The position numbers and the translations under genes were made by a program. From Peptococcaceae bacterium UBA6116 (GTDB lineage: Bacteria > Bacillota > Desulfitobacteriia > Desulfitobacteriales > Syntrophobotulaceae), in the NCBI GenBank assembly GCA_002423425.1, contig DIWC01000022.1, positions 1 through 20,425 on the forward strand: DNA of 20,425 bases. The letters are read 5' to 3'. This document shows, piece by piece, positions 1-7,145 of the stretch. The notes under the pieces are model-generated. The model worked only from the letters and a program-made list of their open reading frames with translations, was not told where the DNA came from and did no database searches. Numbering within the stretch: position 1 is the first letter of the stretch; each line of letters begins with the position of its first letter.

Positions 1-112
1 ATGGTCTGCGCTGCAGGATACGATAAAAATATGGCATGCTGACCGCCGGACAGCCTTAAGGGAAGATGAAGACGAGCCAATCCTAAAATCTGAAACGGGT
101 ATAAATGATTAG
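1..112 (+). CDS. C-terminal end of an unidentified protein (partial, runs in from the left edge)
   Basis: Reading from base 2, an open frame of 36 codons runs to a TAG at 110-112. The end of the protein is rich in charged residues (for example HADRRTALREDEDEP) and the stretch is GC-richer than the AT-rich bases that follow, as expected for coding sequence. I do not recognise the family. A second frame starting with the ATG at base 1 closes after 13 codons and is less likely. The gene would converge on the M23 peptidase gene that ends at 207. No convincing terminator separates them; only an AT-rich inverted repeat (140-155) is visible. Confidence 0.45.
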   Translation, partial: WSALQDTIKIWHADRRTALREDEDEPILKSETGIND

Positions 113-206
113 CACAATTTCGCTCCGCTTTTTAGTTTACATAATATTTATTATGGGACTCAATTTTATAGGTGTAATAATTGCTTTTAACTCATTCTAT
201 AATTTT

Positions 207-1013
207 TTACATAGATCCGAATTTATGGTATCCCCATGTTTTTAATAATGAATATGGATTCAGCCATTCTCCGTTAGGCAGCTCTATGCCAAAATGAAGA
301 TGATCAGGGGTTGAAATCGCATCTCCGGTATTGCCCATGGTACCAATCAACTCGCCTTGTTTGATTTCCTGACCTATCCAAAGTTTCTGATTAATTTTAT
401 CGAGGTGGGCATAGTAATAATAATTGCCATCTTCTCCTCTGACCCCCACTCTTTCCCCTCCTAGCCTATTCCATCCTAACTTTTCAACAATCCCCGAGCA
501 TACATTTATTATTTCCGTTCCTTTATTATCAAACAAGTCAGTTCCTTGATGATACCTCTTTCCCCCTTCCCTACCGGCTCCATAGGTATCTTCATAATAG
601 CATGTTTGTTTAAGTGGAAATACGTACTTTCCCGGAGTATAAACCGGATATTTATCTATGAGCTGCCGGTAGTATCGGGCTGTTTTTTTCATATTGTTAT
701 CTACTCCTGACCAGTTCAGATCTTTAAATTTAACGTTCTTATTCAGTTGCATTTGCAGTTGTTTTAAGGTTTCTTCCTGATGATTCCTTGCTCCTTGGCT
801 GACCGCGACATAATCCTTCCATGATTCGGGCTTGTTTTTTTGATAATATATTATTTCCTCAGCTGGAATAGAAGCCAGCATTTTGTAATCTTCGGCGACA
901 GCCCGATCCTTATATAAAAATATCTTCCAAATTGTCACATAAATCACAATGCTAAAAGTCAATATAACTATTAACTGCATTGGTATACTTAAGCGGTTTA
1001 AAATGACTTTCAT
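207..1013 (-). CDS. Membrane-anchored M23 family peptidoglycan endopeptidase
   Basis: This is a probable zinc metallopeptidase of the M23 (lysostaphin/LytM) family that cleaves peptide cross-bridges of peptidoglycan outside the membrane. A short cytoplasmic N-terminus is followed by one hydrophobic segment (about residues 12-33) that acts as a signal anchor, then a 100-residue linker and the M23 domain (about 128-262). The zinc and catalytic motifs are present: HQGTD (H155, D159), a YAHL segment (H203) and DHLHFG (H238, H240). The start is taken as the ATG at 1013, nine bases downstream of a GGAGG. The in-frame TTG six bases upstream would be too close to that site. The GGAGG lies inside a perfect hairpin (1020-1050), which suggests translational control. 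No LysM or other wall-binding domain is present. The exact substrate and any role in sporulation or division cannot be read from the sequence. Confidence 0.85.
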   Translation of the reverse strand: MKVILNRLSIPMQLIVILTFSIVIYVTIWKIFLYKDRAVAEDYKMLASIPAEEIIYYQKNKPESWKDYVAVSQGARNHQEETLKQLQMQLNKNVKFKDLNWSGVDNNMKKTARYYRQLIDKYPVYTPGKYVFPLKQTCYYEDTYGAGREGGKRYHQGTDLFDNKGTEIINVCSGIVEKLGWNRLGGERVGVRGEDGNYYYYAHLDKINQKLWIGQEIKQGELIGTMGNTGDAISTPDHLHFGIELPNGEWLNPYSLLKTWGYHKFGSM

Positions 1014-1019
1014 AAGCAA

Positions 1020-1050
1020 AAACCTCCATATATAAAAAATATGGAGGTTT
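1020..1050 (-). promoter_or_regulatory. Perfect 12-bp hairpin that masks the ribosome binding site of the downstream M23 gene (may also act as a terminator)
   Basis: Bases 1020-1031 and 1039-1050 are exact inverted copies around a 7-base AT loop. In the minus-strand transcript the 3' arm contains GGAGG, the only good Shine-Dalgarno for the M23 peptidase starting at 1013. Five U residues follow directly. The hairpin lies 14 bases after the stop of the small coiled-coil gene, so it may be that gene's weak intrinsic terminator, a block to translation from read-through transcripts, or both. The structure is seen directly; the function is inferred. Confidence 0.6.
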
Positions 1051-1064
1051 AGTCAATATATTAC

Positions 1065-1331
1065 TCAGTTATTTTTTTCGAACCTTTTTTCAAGGCGGTA
1101 AATGTCATCAAAAATATAACGAATGGTATTATCGATATTTTTGACTTTAACACCCATTCGGTCCATGTCTTTTTGCATTTTTTGTTGGCCTAATTCAAGC
1201 TTTTGCTGGCCCAATTCCAGATTGCGTTGACCTGACTCAAGGCTGCGAATATCTGATTCAAGCCTCTGTTGACCTGCTTCAAGGTTAGAAACTTTATCAA
1301 GAATTTGCTGTAAAACCTCTTGTGTTTCCAT
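1065..1331 (-). CDS. Small heptad-repeat coiled-coil protein, function unknown
   Basis: This is an 88-residue, soluble, highly charged protein with no signal peptide or membrane segment. Its middle consists of 7-residue units of the form LExGQQ(K/R), seen as LESGQRN, LELGQQK and LELGQQK, with less perfect copies on each side. This is the pattern of a long amphipathic helix that forms a parallel coiled coil. The repeat is visible at DNA level as 21-bp units between about 1180 and 1285. Three in-frame ATGs exist (1346, 1340, 1331). I chose 1331 because GGGG lies nine bases upstream, while the others have no usable ribosome binding site. Small proteins of this kind, often with multiple paralogues, occur in Peptococcaceae, but no function is known to me. 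It lies between yneA and an M23 peptidase on the same strand. Confidence 0.65.
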   Translation of the reverse strand: METQEVLQQILDKVSNLEAGQQRLESDIRSLESGQRNLELGQQKLELGQQKMQKDMDRMGVKVKNIDNTIRYIFDDIYRLEKRFEKNN

Positions 1332-1449
1332 TAATATCATCCCCATTTATTAAATAATAACACGAAAGACGATTATGGTCTATCCAATTTAAGTTATGAA
1401 TACTAACTTGATCTTTAAACATAATTCTGGTAAAGGCAAGGAAAGATTA

Positions 1450-1770
1450 CTATTTGACAGGCATATAAATAACTTGTCCCGGTTGAATATAATCATTTTT
1501 CAGTTTATTAAAATTAATGGTTTGACTGACTAAGATATTCGGATCAGAATCCGTAATTCCTGATGCTAAACCCCAGAGTGTATCACCCGGCTGAACAACA
1601 ATTCGCTCATAAATAACTCCTGATGGTTGTGAAGCTGGTTTTAGTGACGTTTGCATTATGCCGGAAAATAGCGGAATAAATATTAATAAGAGAAATGCCA
1701 TAGCTATCCTCATAATGAATACGGTTATGTCTTTTTGATTTTTTGAATAGGCCCTGGAAACGTTAATCAT
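1450..1770 (-). CDS. yneA: YneA-like SOS cell-division inhibitor: membrane-anchored LysM protein
   Basis: In Bacillus, YneA is made during the SOS response and delays septum formation; it is a short protein with one N-terminal membrane segment and a C-terminal LysM domain. This 106-residue product matches that layout: a hydrophobic segment at about residues 18-40, then a LysM domain (about 55-105) containing QPGDTLWGLA and the closing QPGQVIYMPV. It diverges from lexA, as yneA does in Bacillus, and its promoter carries a LexA box exactly between -35 and -10. The start is the ATG at 1770 with GGAGGG six bases upstream; a TTG at 1788 would include the ribosome binding site in the coding sequence. 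The name rests on layout, context and operator, not on strong sequence identity, so it may be a functional analogue. Confidence 0.8.
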   Translation of the reverse strand: MINVSRAYSKNQKDITVFIMRIAMAFLLLIFIPLFSGIMQTSLKPASQPSGVIYERIVVQPGDTLWGLASGITDSDPNILVSQTINFNKLKNDYIQPGQVIYMPVK

Positions 1771-1785
1771 TGATATCCCTCCAAG

Positions 1786-1799
1786 CAAACATATGTTCT
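1786..1799. promoter_or_regulatory. LexA box 3 (yneA 5' leader)
   Basis: CAAACATATGTTCT differs slightly from the Bacillus consensus CGAAC-N4-GTTCG. It lies downstream of the predicted yneA start of transcription and just upstream of its ribosome binding site. LexA bound here would act as a roadblock or cooperate with the box 36 bp away. Confidence 0.6.
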
Positions 1800-1812
1800 A
1801 TATTTAGTTTTA

Positions 1813-1841
1813 ATTATATAGCGAACAACTGTTCTTGTCAA
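1813..1841 (-). promoter_or_regulatory. Consensus vegetative promoter for yneA
   Basis: On the minus strand, TTGACA (1841-1836) and TATAAT (1818-1813) match the housekeeping sigma consensus at all twelve positions with a 17-bp spacer. The promoter would be very strong if not repressed, and it is covered by a LexA box, as expected for a tightly held SOS gene. Confidence 0.88.
1822..1835. promoter_or_regulatory. LexA box 1 (within the yneA promoter spacer)
   Basis: CGAACAACTGTTCT is close to the Gram-positive LexA consensus. It occupies most of the 17-bp spacer between the -35 (1836-1841) and -10 (1813-1818) of the yneA promoter, so bound LexA would exclude RNA polymerase. Confidence 0.85.
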
Positions 1842-1849
1842 CAAAAAAG

Positions 1850-1863
1850 CGAACATAGGTTTG
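1850..1863. promoter_or_regulatory. LexA box 2 (lexA promoter, autoregulation)
   Basis: CGAACATAGGTTTG matches CGAAC-N4-GTT(C/T)G. It overlaps the start of the -35 hexamer of the lexA promoter (TTGCTT, 1861-1866), so it fits autorepression of lexA. Confidence 0.82.
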
Positions 1864-1888
1864 CTTTTTGATAGATATATGTTACAAT
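1861..1888 (+). promoter_or_regulatory. Predicted lexA promoter
   Basis: TTGCTT (1861-1866) and TACAAT (1883-1888) are separated by 16 bp and lie about 30 bp upstream of the lexA ribosome binding site. The hexamers are less perfect than those of the divergent yneA promoter, which would give lexA a lower fully induced level. Confidence 0.6.
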
Positions 1889-1920
1889 TAATTTACAAAA
1901 TATTCATAAGGAGGAATATC

Positions 1921-2535
1921 ATGACTGCTGATCTCTCTTCTCGTCAGTTAGAAATATTAAATATAATTAAAAAGGAAATAGCTCTGAAAGGCTATCCCCC
2001 ATCTGTCCGGGAAATCGGTGAAGCTGTCGGCTTAACGTCTAGTTCGACAGTGCATAATCATTTAAATACGTTGGAAGAGAAAGGATATATCCGGCGCGAT
2101 CCGACCAAACCAAGAGCTATCGAAGTGCTTGATTCTTTTAGCGAGTTCACTTCAAGAAAAACTGTCTATATACCCATTGTCGGACATGTAACAGCCGGCC
2201 AGCCTATTCTGGCTGTGGAAAATATTGAAGAGACCTTCCCCATTCCTTATGATCTTGTAAAATCAGATACGGTTTTTATGCTTAAAGTCCATGGTGAAAG
2301 CATGATCGATGCCGGAATCCTGAACGATGACTTAGTTCTGGTCAGACAGCAGCAGACCGCAAATAACGGCGACATTGTTGTGGCTCTGCTTGAAGATGAA
2401 GCAACTGTAAAACGCTTTTACAAAGAAAAAGACTTTATTCGTTTACAACCGGAAAATCAATATATGGATCCGATTTATTCACAGAATGTATCCATATTAG
2501 GAAAGGTCATTGGGGTCTACCGCACCATCGTCTAA
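1921..2535 (+). CDS. lexA: LexA, SOS repressor with self-cleaving S24 protease domain
   Basis: LexA binds SOS boxes as a dimer and cuts itself when RecA filaments form on damaged DNA, releasing repair and checkpoint genes. The 204-residue product has the usual length. The N-terminal winged helix-turn-helix spans about residues 5-65, with the recognition helix near GLTSSSTVHNHLNTLE. The cleavage site is Ala92-Gly93 in VTAGQPI; the catalytic pair is Ser127 (GESMID) and Lys164 (EATVKR). The start is the ATG at 1921 behind AAGGAGG at a six-base distance, although the frame stays open further upstream. Two LexA boxes immediately upstream support autoregulation together with the divergent yneA. The gene converges on ddl with a 34-base gap. 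Confidence 0.97.
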   Translation: MTADLSSRQLEILNIIKKEIALKGYPPSVREIGEAVGLTSSSTVHNHLNTLEEKGYIRRDPTKPRAIEVLDSFSEFTSRKTVYIPIVGHVTAGQPILAVENIEETFPIPYDLVKSDTVFMLKVHGESMIDAGILNDDLVLVRQQQTANNGDIVVALLEDEATVKRFYKEKDFIRLQPENQYMDPIYSQNVSILGKVIGVYRTIV

Positions 2536-2569
2536 AACTGACCGTCGTCTGAATCTCGCCTGTAGGATG

Positions 2570-3664
2570 TTAAGATAACCGTCGATTACTATCATCCTCG
2601 AATCTTTCCAGACCGAGGTCTATTAACCTGTCAAGCAGATCCGGGTATGACAATCCACTCGCTTCCCAAAGCTTGGGGTACATTGATATCTGTGTAAAAC
2701 CGGGCAATGTATTGATTTCGTTAATAAAAATACTTTCATCTTTGGTTACAAAGAAATCCATTCTGCCGAGTCCCTTAGCTTCTACAGCCTTAAAAGCTTT
2801 CTTGGCGTAGTCTTGGAGCTTCTCAACGACACTTGTTTTTAAATCTGCAGGAATTATCAGTTTTGAACCTGCATCTATATATTTGGCCTCATAATCATAG
2901 AACTCTTTGCTTGGGACAATTTCGCCGGGGATAGATACTTTTGGAACATCGTTGCCAAGAACACTGAGTTCTATTTCTCTTGCTTTGACTCCTTTTTCAA
3001 CTAAAATTTTATGGTCAAATTTTGCGGCATATTCTAAAGCCGCTCTCAATTGTTTGTTATTATCGGCTTTGGATATACCGACACTAGACCCTAAATTGGC
3101 AGGTTTGATAAAACACGGATAGCCAATACCATTGGCTATCGTTTCTACAATGTTCTGCATGTTTTGAGCCAATTCACTGCGCAAGAACGTAAGATGAGGT
3201 ACTATTGGCAGTCCGGCATCCCGGAACACTGCTTTCATTCTATCTTTATCCATCCCGAGGGATGAACCCAATACTCCAGATCCGACATAGGGGAGGCCTG
3301 CCATATCAAATAAACCCTGAATAGTCCCATCTTCCCCTTTGGGACCATGCATTACCGGAAAAATAATATCACATTTTCCCTTAAAAGGAAGAGCACTGCC
3401 GTCAAGAGAAATAAATCGCGGTTCCTGCGGGTTAAGGACTAGAGCAACTTGTTTATAATTAGGAAGTACTATGCCATTCGTTTGCTTCCACTCTTCAGGT
3501 TTTACTCCCCAATACCAAAGTCCTTCCTTGGTAATTCCAATGGTTTCTATGGCATATTTTTTACTATCAAGTGCTTTCAGTACAGAATCGGCAGAGACAA
3601 CCGATACTTCATGTTCTCCTGACTGTCCGCCAAAGATAATTAGTATTTTAATCTTTCTCGTCAT
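2570..3664 (-). CDS. ddl: D-alanine--D-alanine ligase
   Basis: The enzyme uses ATP to join two D-alanines into the dipeptide that ends the peptidoglycan stem peptide. The 364-residue ATP-grasp protein carries the N-terminal signature GGQSGEHEVSVVSA (12-25), the HGPKGEDGTIQG stretch (106-117), GSSVG (192-196), and the C-terminal signature NEINTLPGFTQISMYPKLW (315-333). The omega loop keeps the tyrosine form FYDYEAKY (255-262), typical of true D-Ala-D-Ala ligases; the vancomycin-resistance D-Ala-D-Lac enzymes differ there. The ATG start has GGGAGA ten bases upstream. It is the last gene of a close minus-strand run after ynbB and the signal peptidase homologue (25 bases between the latter and ddl). 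No strong terminator is visible before lexA. Confidence 0.95.
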   Translation of the reverse strand: MTRKIKILIIFGGQSGEHEVSVVSADSVLKALDSKKYAIETIGITKEGLWYWGVKPEEWKQTNGIVLPNYKQVALVLNPQEPRFISLDGSALPFKGKCDIIFPVMHGPKGEDGTIQGLFDMAGLPYVGSGVLGSSLGMDKDRMKAVFRDAGLPIVPHLTFLRSELAQNMQNIVETIANGIGYPCFIKPANLGSSVGISKADNNKQLRAALEYAAKFDHKILVEKGVKAREIELSVLGNDVPKVSIPGEIVPSKEFYDYEAKYIDAGSKLIIPADLKTSVVEKLQDYAKKAFKAVEAKGLGRMDFFVTKDESIFINEINTLPGFTQISMYPKLWEASGLSYPDLLDRLIDLGLERFEDDSNRRLS

Positions 3665-3689
3665 TTTCCAGTCTCCCTTTTCCTTATAT

Positions 3690-4223
3690 TTATAAAAATT
3701 TTATTTGGGACCAAGGCCAATAACAAAATTGAGCTTCACCGATAATCTTTTCTTTCGGAATACTGCCCCATGTTCTTGAATCATTATAGTCTGATCTGTT
3801 ATCATTTAGCACAAAAATATGATCTTGAGGAACAATAACCGGAGCAAAATCGCAGGTAACCGGGGTATAGCCGTAAGGTTCATATAGCGGTTCATTATTG
3901 ACATAAATAAAACCATTGCGGATCTCTATTTTTTCTCCAGCCAAGCCAATTAATCTTCTTACGCTTTCTGCTTTACTGTCTACACCATATAAAACTACTA
4001 CATCTCCCCTTGCTAATATTTGGTCCTTTAGCAGTTTCTCCACAAAAACATGGTTGTTTTTTGTGAGGGCCGGAAGCATGCCACTTTCATTTATTTTTGT
4101 AAAGTGAAAAACATAAGCCTTTATATACCAGGATAAGGCAAAAACAACAATAATAATCTCTATTATTTCAACAATATATCCTGTGGTACTTTTTAGGAAT
4201 CCACTCTTGTTTTTAGCCAACAA
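3690..4223 (-). CDS. Signal peptidase I (S26) homologue lacking the catalytic Ser and Lys
   Basis: The 177-residue protein has the type I signal peptidase layout: one N-terminal membrane segment (about 15-34) and an external S26 fold with boxes B to E. The key residues are changed. Box B, normally G-S-M-x-P with the nucleophile Ser before Met, reads S47-G48-M49-L-P, so Gly occupies the Ser position. The general-base Lys of the V-K-R-x-I-G box is Arg89 (SVRRLIG). Box E reads NDNRSDYNDSR instead of GDNRxxSxDSR, although Asp148 and Arg150 remain. I re-read both codons from the DNA. The fold seems intact, so this is probably an inactive relative, comparable to SpsA of Staphylococcus aureus; an active enzyme must be encoded elsewhere. 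The start is a TTG with an AAGGTG upstream; no ATG exists before residue 49. It lies 25 bases before ddl and 36 after ynbB. Confidence 0.85.
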   Translation of the reverse strand: MLAKNKSGFLKSTTGYIVEIIEIIIVVFALSWYIKAYVFHFTKINESGMLPALTKNNHVFVEKLLKDQILARGDVVVLYGVDSKAESVRRLIGLAGEKIEIRNGFIYVNNEPLYEPYGYTPVTCDFAPVIVPQDHIFVLNDNRSDYNDSRTWGSIPKEKIIGEAQFCYWPWSQIKFL

Positions 4224-4259
4224 TTCCTGACACCTTACCTATTTTTATCCTGTTATTTG

Positions 4260-5519
4260 TTATAGCAAGTTGTTTTGCTTTAAACTAAGGGCCGCGGAGA
4301 CATTTGCGCTTTTTACATAGTAATAAGAAATTGCTCCCTGCATGTAGACGGCATAGGGCTCCCGCAGCGGTCCATCGGCGGAAAATTCACTTGTTGCTCC
4401 TTGAATAAAGGTTCCTCCTGCCATTATTACCTCATCCGTATACCCGGGCATCTCCGAAGGGAGAGGAGTAACATGGGAATCGATTGGGGAACCTAATTGA
4501 AGTCCCTGACAAAAGGCTACCATTTTCTTTTTGCTCTTAAGTTTAATAGCTTGAATAATATCTGTTCGATAATCCTCAGGTCCGGGGTGAACTTCGAAAC
4601 CAAGCTTTTGCCAAAAGGCCGAAGAAAAAACAGCTGCTTTTAAGGCTTCGCCTACAGTTAACGGGCTCAAAAATAACCCTTGATATAATAAGCGCAGGTG
4701 ATCTAAGGTAGCACCGACTTCCATGTTTATACCAGGCGCGGTAAAACGGCTTGCGGCTTTTTCGACAAGGTCTGTCCTTCCTGCAATGTACCCGCCGGTT
4801 GGAGCCAGTGTTCCTCCGAGATTTTTAATTAATGAACCTGCCATCAAGTCGGCACCTATATCTCCAGGTTCTTTTTCTTCTACCAGTTCACCGTAACAGT
4901 TGTCGACAAAAATATTAATCTCGGGGTATTTCTTTTTGGCATAGTCTACGAATTCTCTAATTTGAGCTATGGAGAGAGAATTCCGCCATTCATATCCTTT
5001 GGATCGTTGAAGTATGAACAATCTGGTATTGGAAGTGACCATTTTATCAAGGTATTGAACCTGAATGTTATTTTGACTGTCTAACGGCAAAATATCACAG
5101 GAGACCCCGAAATCAGCTAAACTTCCGGAAATATTATGCTTAAGGCCAATTACCTGTTGCAAAGTATCATAAGGCATTCCTGATACGGAGATAAAATGGT
5201 CTCCTGGCCTTAAGATACCAAATAGGGCTGAAGCAATGGCATGTGTCCCTGATACAAATTGATGCCTGATAATTGCTTTCTCCGTACCCATGATTGAGGC
5301 AACAATTTCATCGAGCTTATTTCTTCCTGAATCCCCTAACCCGTAACCCGTGGTACCGTTTAAATGATAGGTTGAAACCCGGGCATTTTGAAAAGCTTTC
5401 AATACTTTTTGATGATTCTTTTCGGCAACTTCCTGAAGTTGACGGTTTTGTCTCTCCAATACTTCTTCGGCATAAGCCAGAGCCTCTTTGATCTCTATTG
5501 GCAAATTAGAATAAAACAA
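4260..5519 (-). CDS. ynbB: YnbB-family PLP-dependent enzyme (methionine gamma-lyase-like, 'aluminium resistance protein')
   Basis: This belongs to the cysteine/methionine-metabolism class of fold-type I pyridoxal phosphate enzymes, in the subfamily annotated as aluminium resistance protein or methionine gamma-lyase family. The true substrate is not established. Visible features are the cofactor-binding GTHAIASALFG, the aspartate of VDNCYGEL and the probable Schiff-base lysine in GSLIKNLGG (about residue 232 from the chosen start). The TTG at 5519 is preferred because CTGGAGG lies eight bases upstream; an ATG at 5546 has no ribosome binding site and would place that GGAGG inside the coding sequence. 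The same gene lies near spoVK and hfq in Bacillus, so its position is conserved. Upstream, 5520-5702 is AT-rich and without a recognisable gene. Confidence 0.85.
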   Translation of the reverse strand: MFYSNLPIEIKEALAYAEEVLERQNRQLQEVAEKNHQKVLKAFQNARVSTYHLNGTTGYGLGDSGRNKLDEIVASIMGTEKAIIRHQFVSGTHAIASALFGILRPGDHFISVSGMPYDTLQQVIGLKHNISGSLADFGVSCDILPLDSQNNIQVQYLDKMVTSNTRLFILQRSKGYEWRNSLSIAQIREFVDYAKKKYPEINIFVDNCYGELVEEKEPGDIGADLMAGSLIKNLGGTLAPTGGYIAGRTDLVEKAASRFTAPGINMEVGATLDHLRLLYQGLFLSPLTVGEALKAAVFSSAFWQKLGFEVHPGPEDYRTDIIQAIKLKSKKKMVAFCQGLQLGSPIDSHVTPLPSEMPGYTDEVIMAGGTFIQGATSEFSADGPLREPYAVYMQGAISYYYVKSANVSAALSLKQNNLL

Positions 5520-5702
5520 AGTATAATCCTCCAGTAGGTATCCCATTATTGAATAAATCTCAAATAAAACAATATATTTAATACTACAACTACTCGGTTA
5601 TTTTTACAAATTAAAAACCGCAGTACGGCCATAATAAATAAAGAAATATGGTATGATTTTTTTAAACAAGCAGGATGGCCGCAACTGTGTGAGGGCTAAA
5701 TG

Positions 5703-6671
5703 CTAAATCTCTTCAGACTCCAAATCTATTTCCGTAATGCACATTAAATCTTCCCTGGACAGGTTCACTTGCTGATATAGCCTAACAGCTTGTTTGCGAA
5801 TTGTTTTTTCGATAATATTTCTAACCATCCTGGCATTCCCGGAATACGGATGCTCGGCTATTTTTTTTTGCAGTATTTTACGGCAAAGGGTTTTGGAGCC
5901 AGGCGTGAACTCATATTGTCTTTTATTCAGCATCAGTTCCCCGATAGCAAATAACTCATCAAGCGTGTAATCGGGGAAAGTAATATGGATTGGGAATCTT
6001 GATCTTAAACCGGGATTGGATTCAATAAAATGATCCATCTCAATTTTATATCCTGCAAGGATTAGGATAAGATTATCTTTATAGTCTTCCATAGCTTTGA
6101 CTAAGGTATCAATAGCCTCCTTGCCAAAGTCCTTCTCCCCTCCCCTGGACAGAGAATATGCTTCGTCAATAAATAACACCCCTCCGAGGGATTTTTTCAC
6201 CGCATCCCTGGTCTTATTGGCCGTGTGGCCGATATATTCCCCGACAAGGTCAGCCCTTTCACATTCAATCACATGGCCTTTTTGCAGAACTCCGAGTTCT
6301 TTAAACAGTTTTCCGATTAACCGTGCTATAGTAGTCTTTCCCGATCCCGGATTACCTTTGAAAACCATGTGCAGAACAAGTGGTTCATTTGCTAAGTTTT
6401 CCTTCTGACGTTTTTTTTGAATATCTACAAAGGCTTGGAGTTCATGGATGAATTTCTTAACCATATTTAGGCCGATCATTTCATCCAGTTCTCTAAGAAT
6501 TTCTTCAATCGTTTGTTCTTTATCCTGATCATCAGTATTATCTAAACCCCGCCCTTTATTTTTAATAGGCTTAGGCATGTTTTTTAGATATTGTTTTTCT
6601 GTACTTACGCTTGGTGCCGATCTATGGATCAAAGGAGGCAAATTACTTCTAAATTTAATATTAATGGACAT
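5703..6671 (-). CDS. spoVK: SpoVK-like AAA ATPase (CbbX/CfxQ family)
   Basis: The protein is an AAA+ ATPase of the CbxX/CfqX family; in Bacillus SpoVK is needed for spore maturation, but its molecular target is unknown. The 322 residues comprise a basic, low-complexity N-terminus (1-50), then the ATPase core with Walker A GNPGSGKTT (106-114), Walker B VLFIDEAYSL (165-174), a sensor region ILILAGYK and an arginine-finger segment GLRSRFPIHI (221-230). The ATG has GGGGGTG upstream. It is separated from hfq by an intrinsic terminator, so it should have its own promoter within 6672-6770. An AT-rich TATAGTATAG stretch lies there, but I cannot assign the sigma factor. The assignment is strong for the family and moderate for the specific SpoVK role. 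Confidence 0.88.
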   Translation of the reverse strand: MSINIKFRSNLPPLIHRSAPSVSTEKQYLKNMPKPIKNKGRGLDNTDDQDKEQTIEEILRELDEMIGLNMVKKFIHELQAFVDIQKKRQKENLANEPLVLHMVFKGNPGSGKTTIARLIGKLFKELGVLQKGHVIECERADLVGEYIGHTANKTRDAVKKSLGGVLFIDEAYSLSRGGEKDFGKEAIDTLVKAMEDYKDNLILILAGYKIEMDHFIESNPGLRSRFPIHITFPDYTLDELFAIGELMLNKRQYEFTPGSKTLCRKILQKKIAEHPYSGNARMVRNIIEKTIRKQAVRLYQQVNLSREDLMCITEIDLESEEI

Positions 6672-6773
6672 ATATTATTCACACCCCCTGCTATACTATA
6701 CTCACTGTTCCTAAAATGTGTCCTCAAAAGCAGCAAGGGAGATATTACCAGGTGTATCCCCTTTCCGTTAAAC

Positions 6774-6811
6774 AAAAAACTGGCCATGGTTAAAGAATTA
6801 ACCGTGACCAG
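6774..6811 (-). terminator. Intrinsic terminator after hfq
   Basis: Arms 6780-6793 and 6798-6811 form a 14-position stem with one mismatch and one G-U pair in the minus-strand RNA, with a 4-base loop. A run of six T residues follows on the minus strand (6779-6774). It lies 28 bases past the hfq stop and separates hfq from spoVK. Confidence 0.85.
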
Positions 6812-6839
6812 CTAAGTGCAGGCAAATGTACAGCCGGGA

Positions 6840-7094
6840 CTATTCAGCGTTTTCCAGAGCTCCGGCATTTAAGGCGTTTAAGTTTATCGGCCTCATTGGC
6901 ATAATGGTAGAAATCGCATGTTTATATACCATTTGCTGTTTACCTTCAAAATCCAGGATAACAGTAAAGTTATCAAACCCTTTAACCAACCCTTTAAGTT
7001 GGAATCCGTTAACTAAATAAATAGTAACCGGTATGTTTTCCTTTCGGACTTGATTCAAAAACAGATCCTGCAAGTTTATAGGTGACTTGTTCAT
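6840..7094 (-). CDS. hfq: RNA chaperone Hfq
   Basis: Hfq is a hexameric Sm-like protein that binds U- and A-rich RNA; in Firmicutes its role in small-RNA pairing is less general than in enterics. The 84-residue product has the Sm1 motif (about 22-50, including VNGFQLKGLVKGFDNF) and the Sm2 motif with YKHAIS (57-62). A short tail follows, as usual for Gram-positive Hfq. The ATG has a clear GGAGG seven bases upstream. It follows miaA by 51 bases, the common miaA-hfq arrangement, and ends at a strong terminator. Confidence 0.97.
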   Translation of the reverse strand: MNKSPINLQDLFLNQVRKENIPVTIYLVNGFQLKGLVKGFDNFTVILDFEGKQQMVYKHAISTIMPMRPINLNALNAGALENAE

Positions 7095-7145
7095 AGATTT
7101 ACCTCCATCACCACTATTTATCTTATGTTTTGATTGTACACGATA

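Noticed and set aside
140..155. Inverted repeat CATAATA/TATTATG downstream of the partial left-edge gene
   Set aside because: It is entirely AT with a 2-base loop and no T-run, so it is not a convincing terminator or binding site.
2541..2584. Direct repeat ACCGTCG between lexA and ddl
   Set aside because: Seven bases twice within 45 bp is not significant and no palindrome or known site is present.
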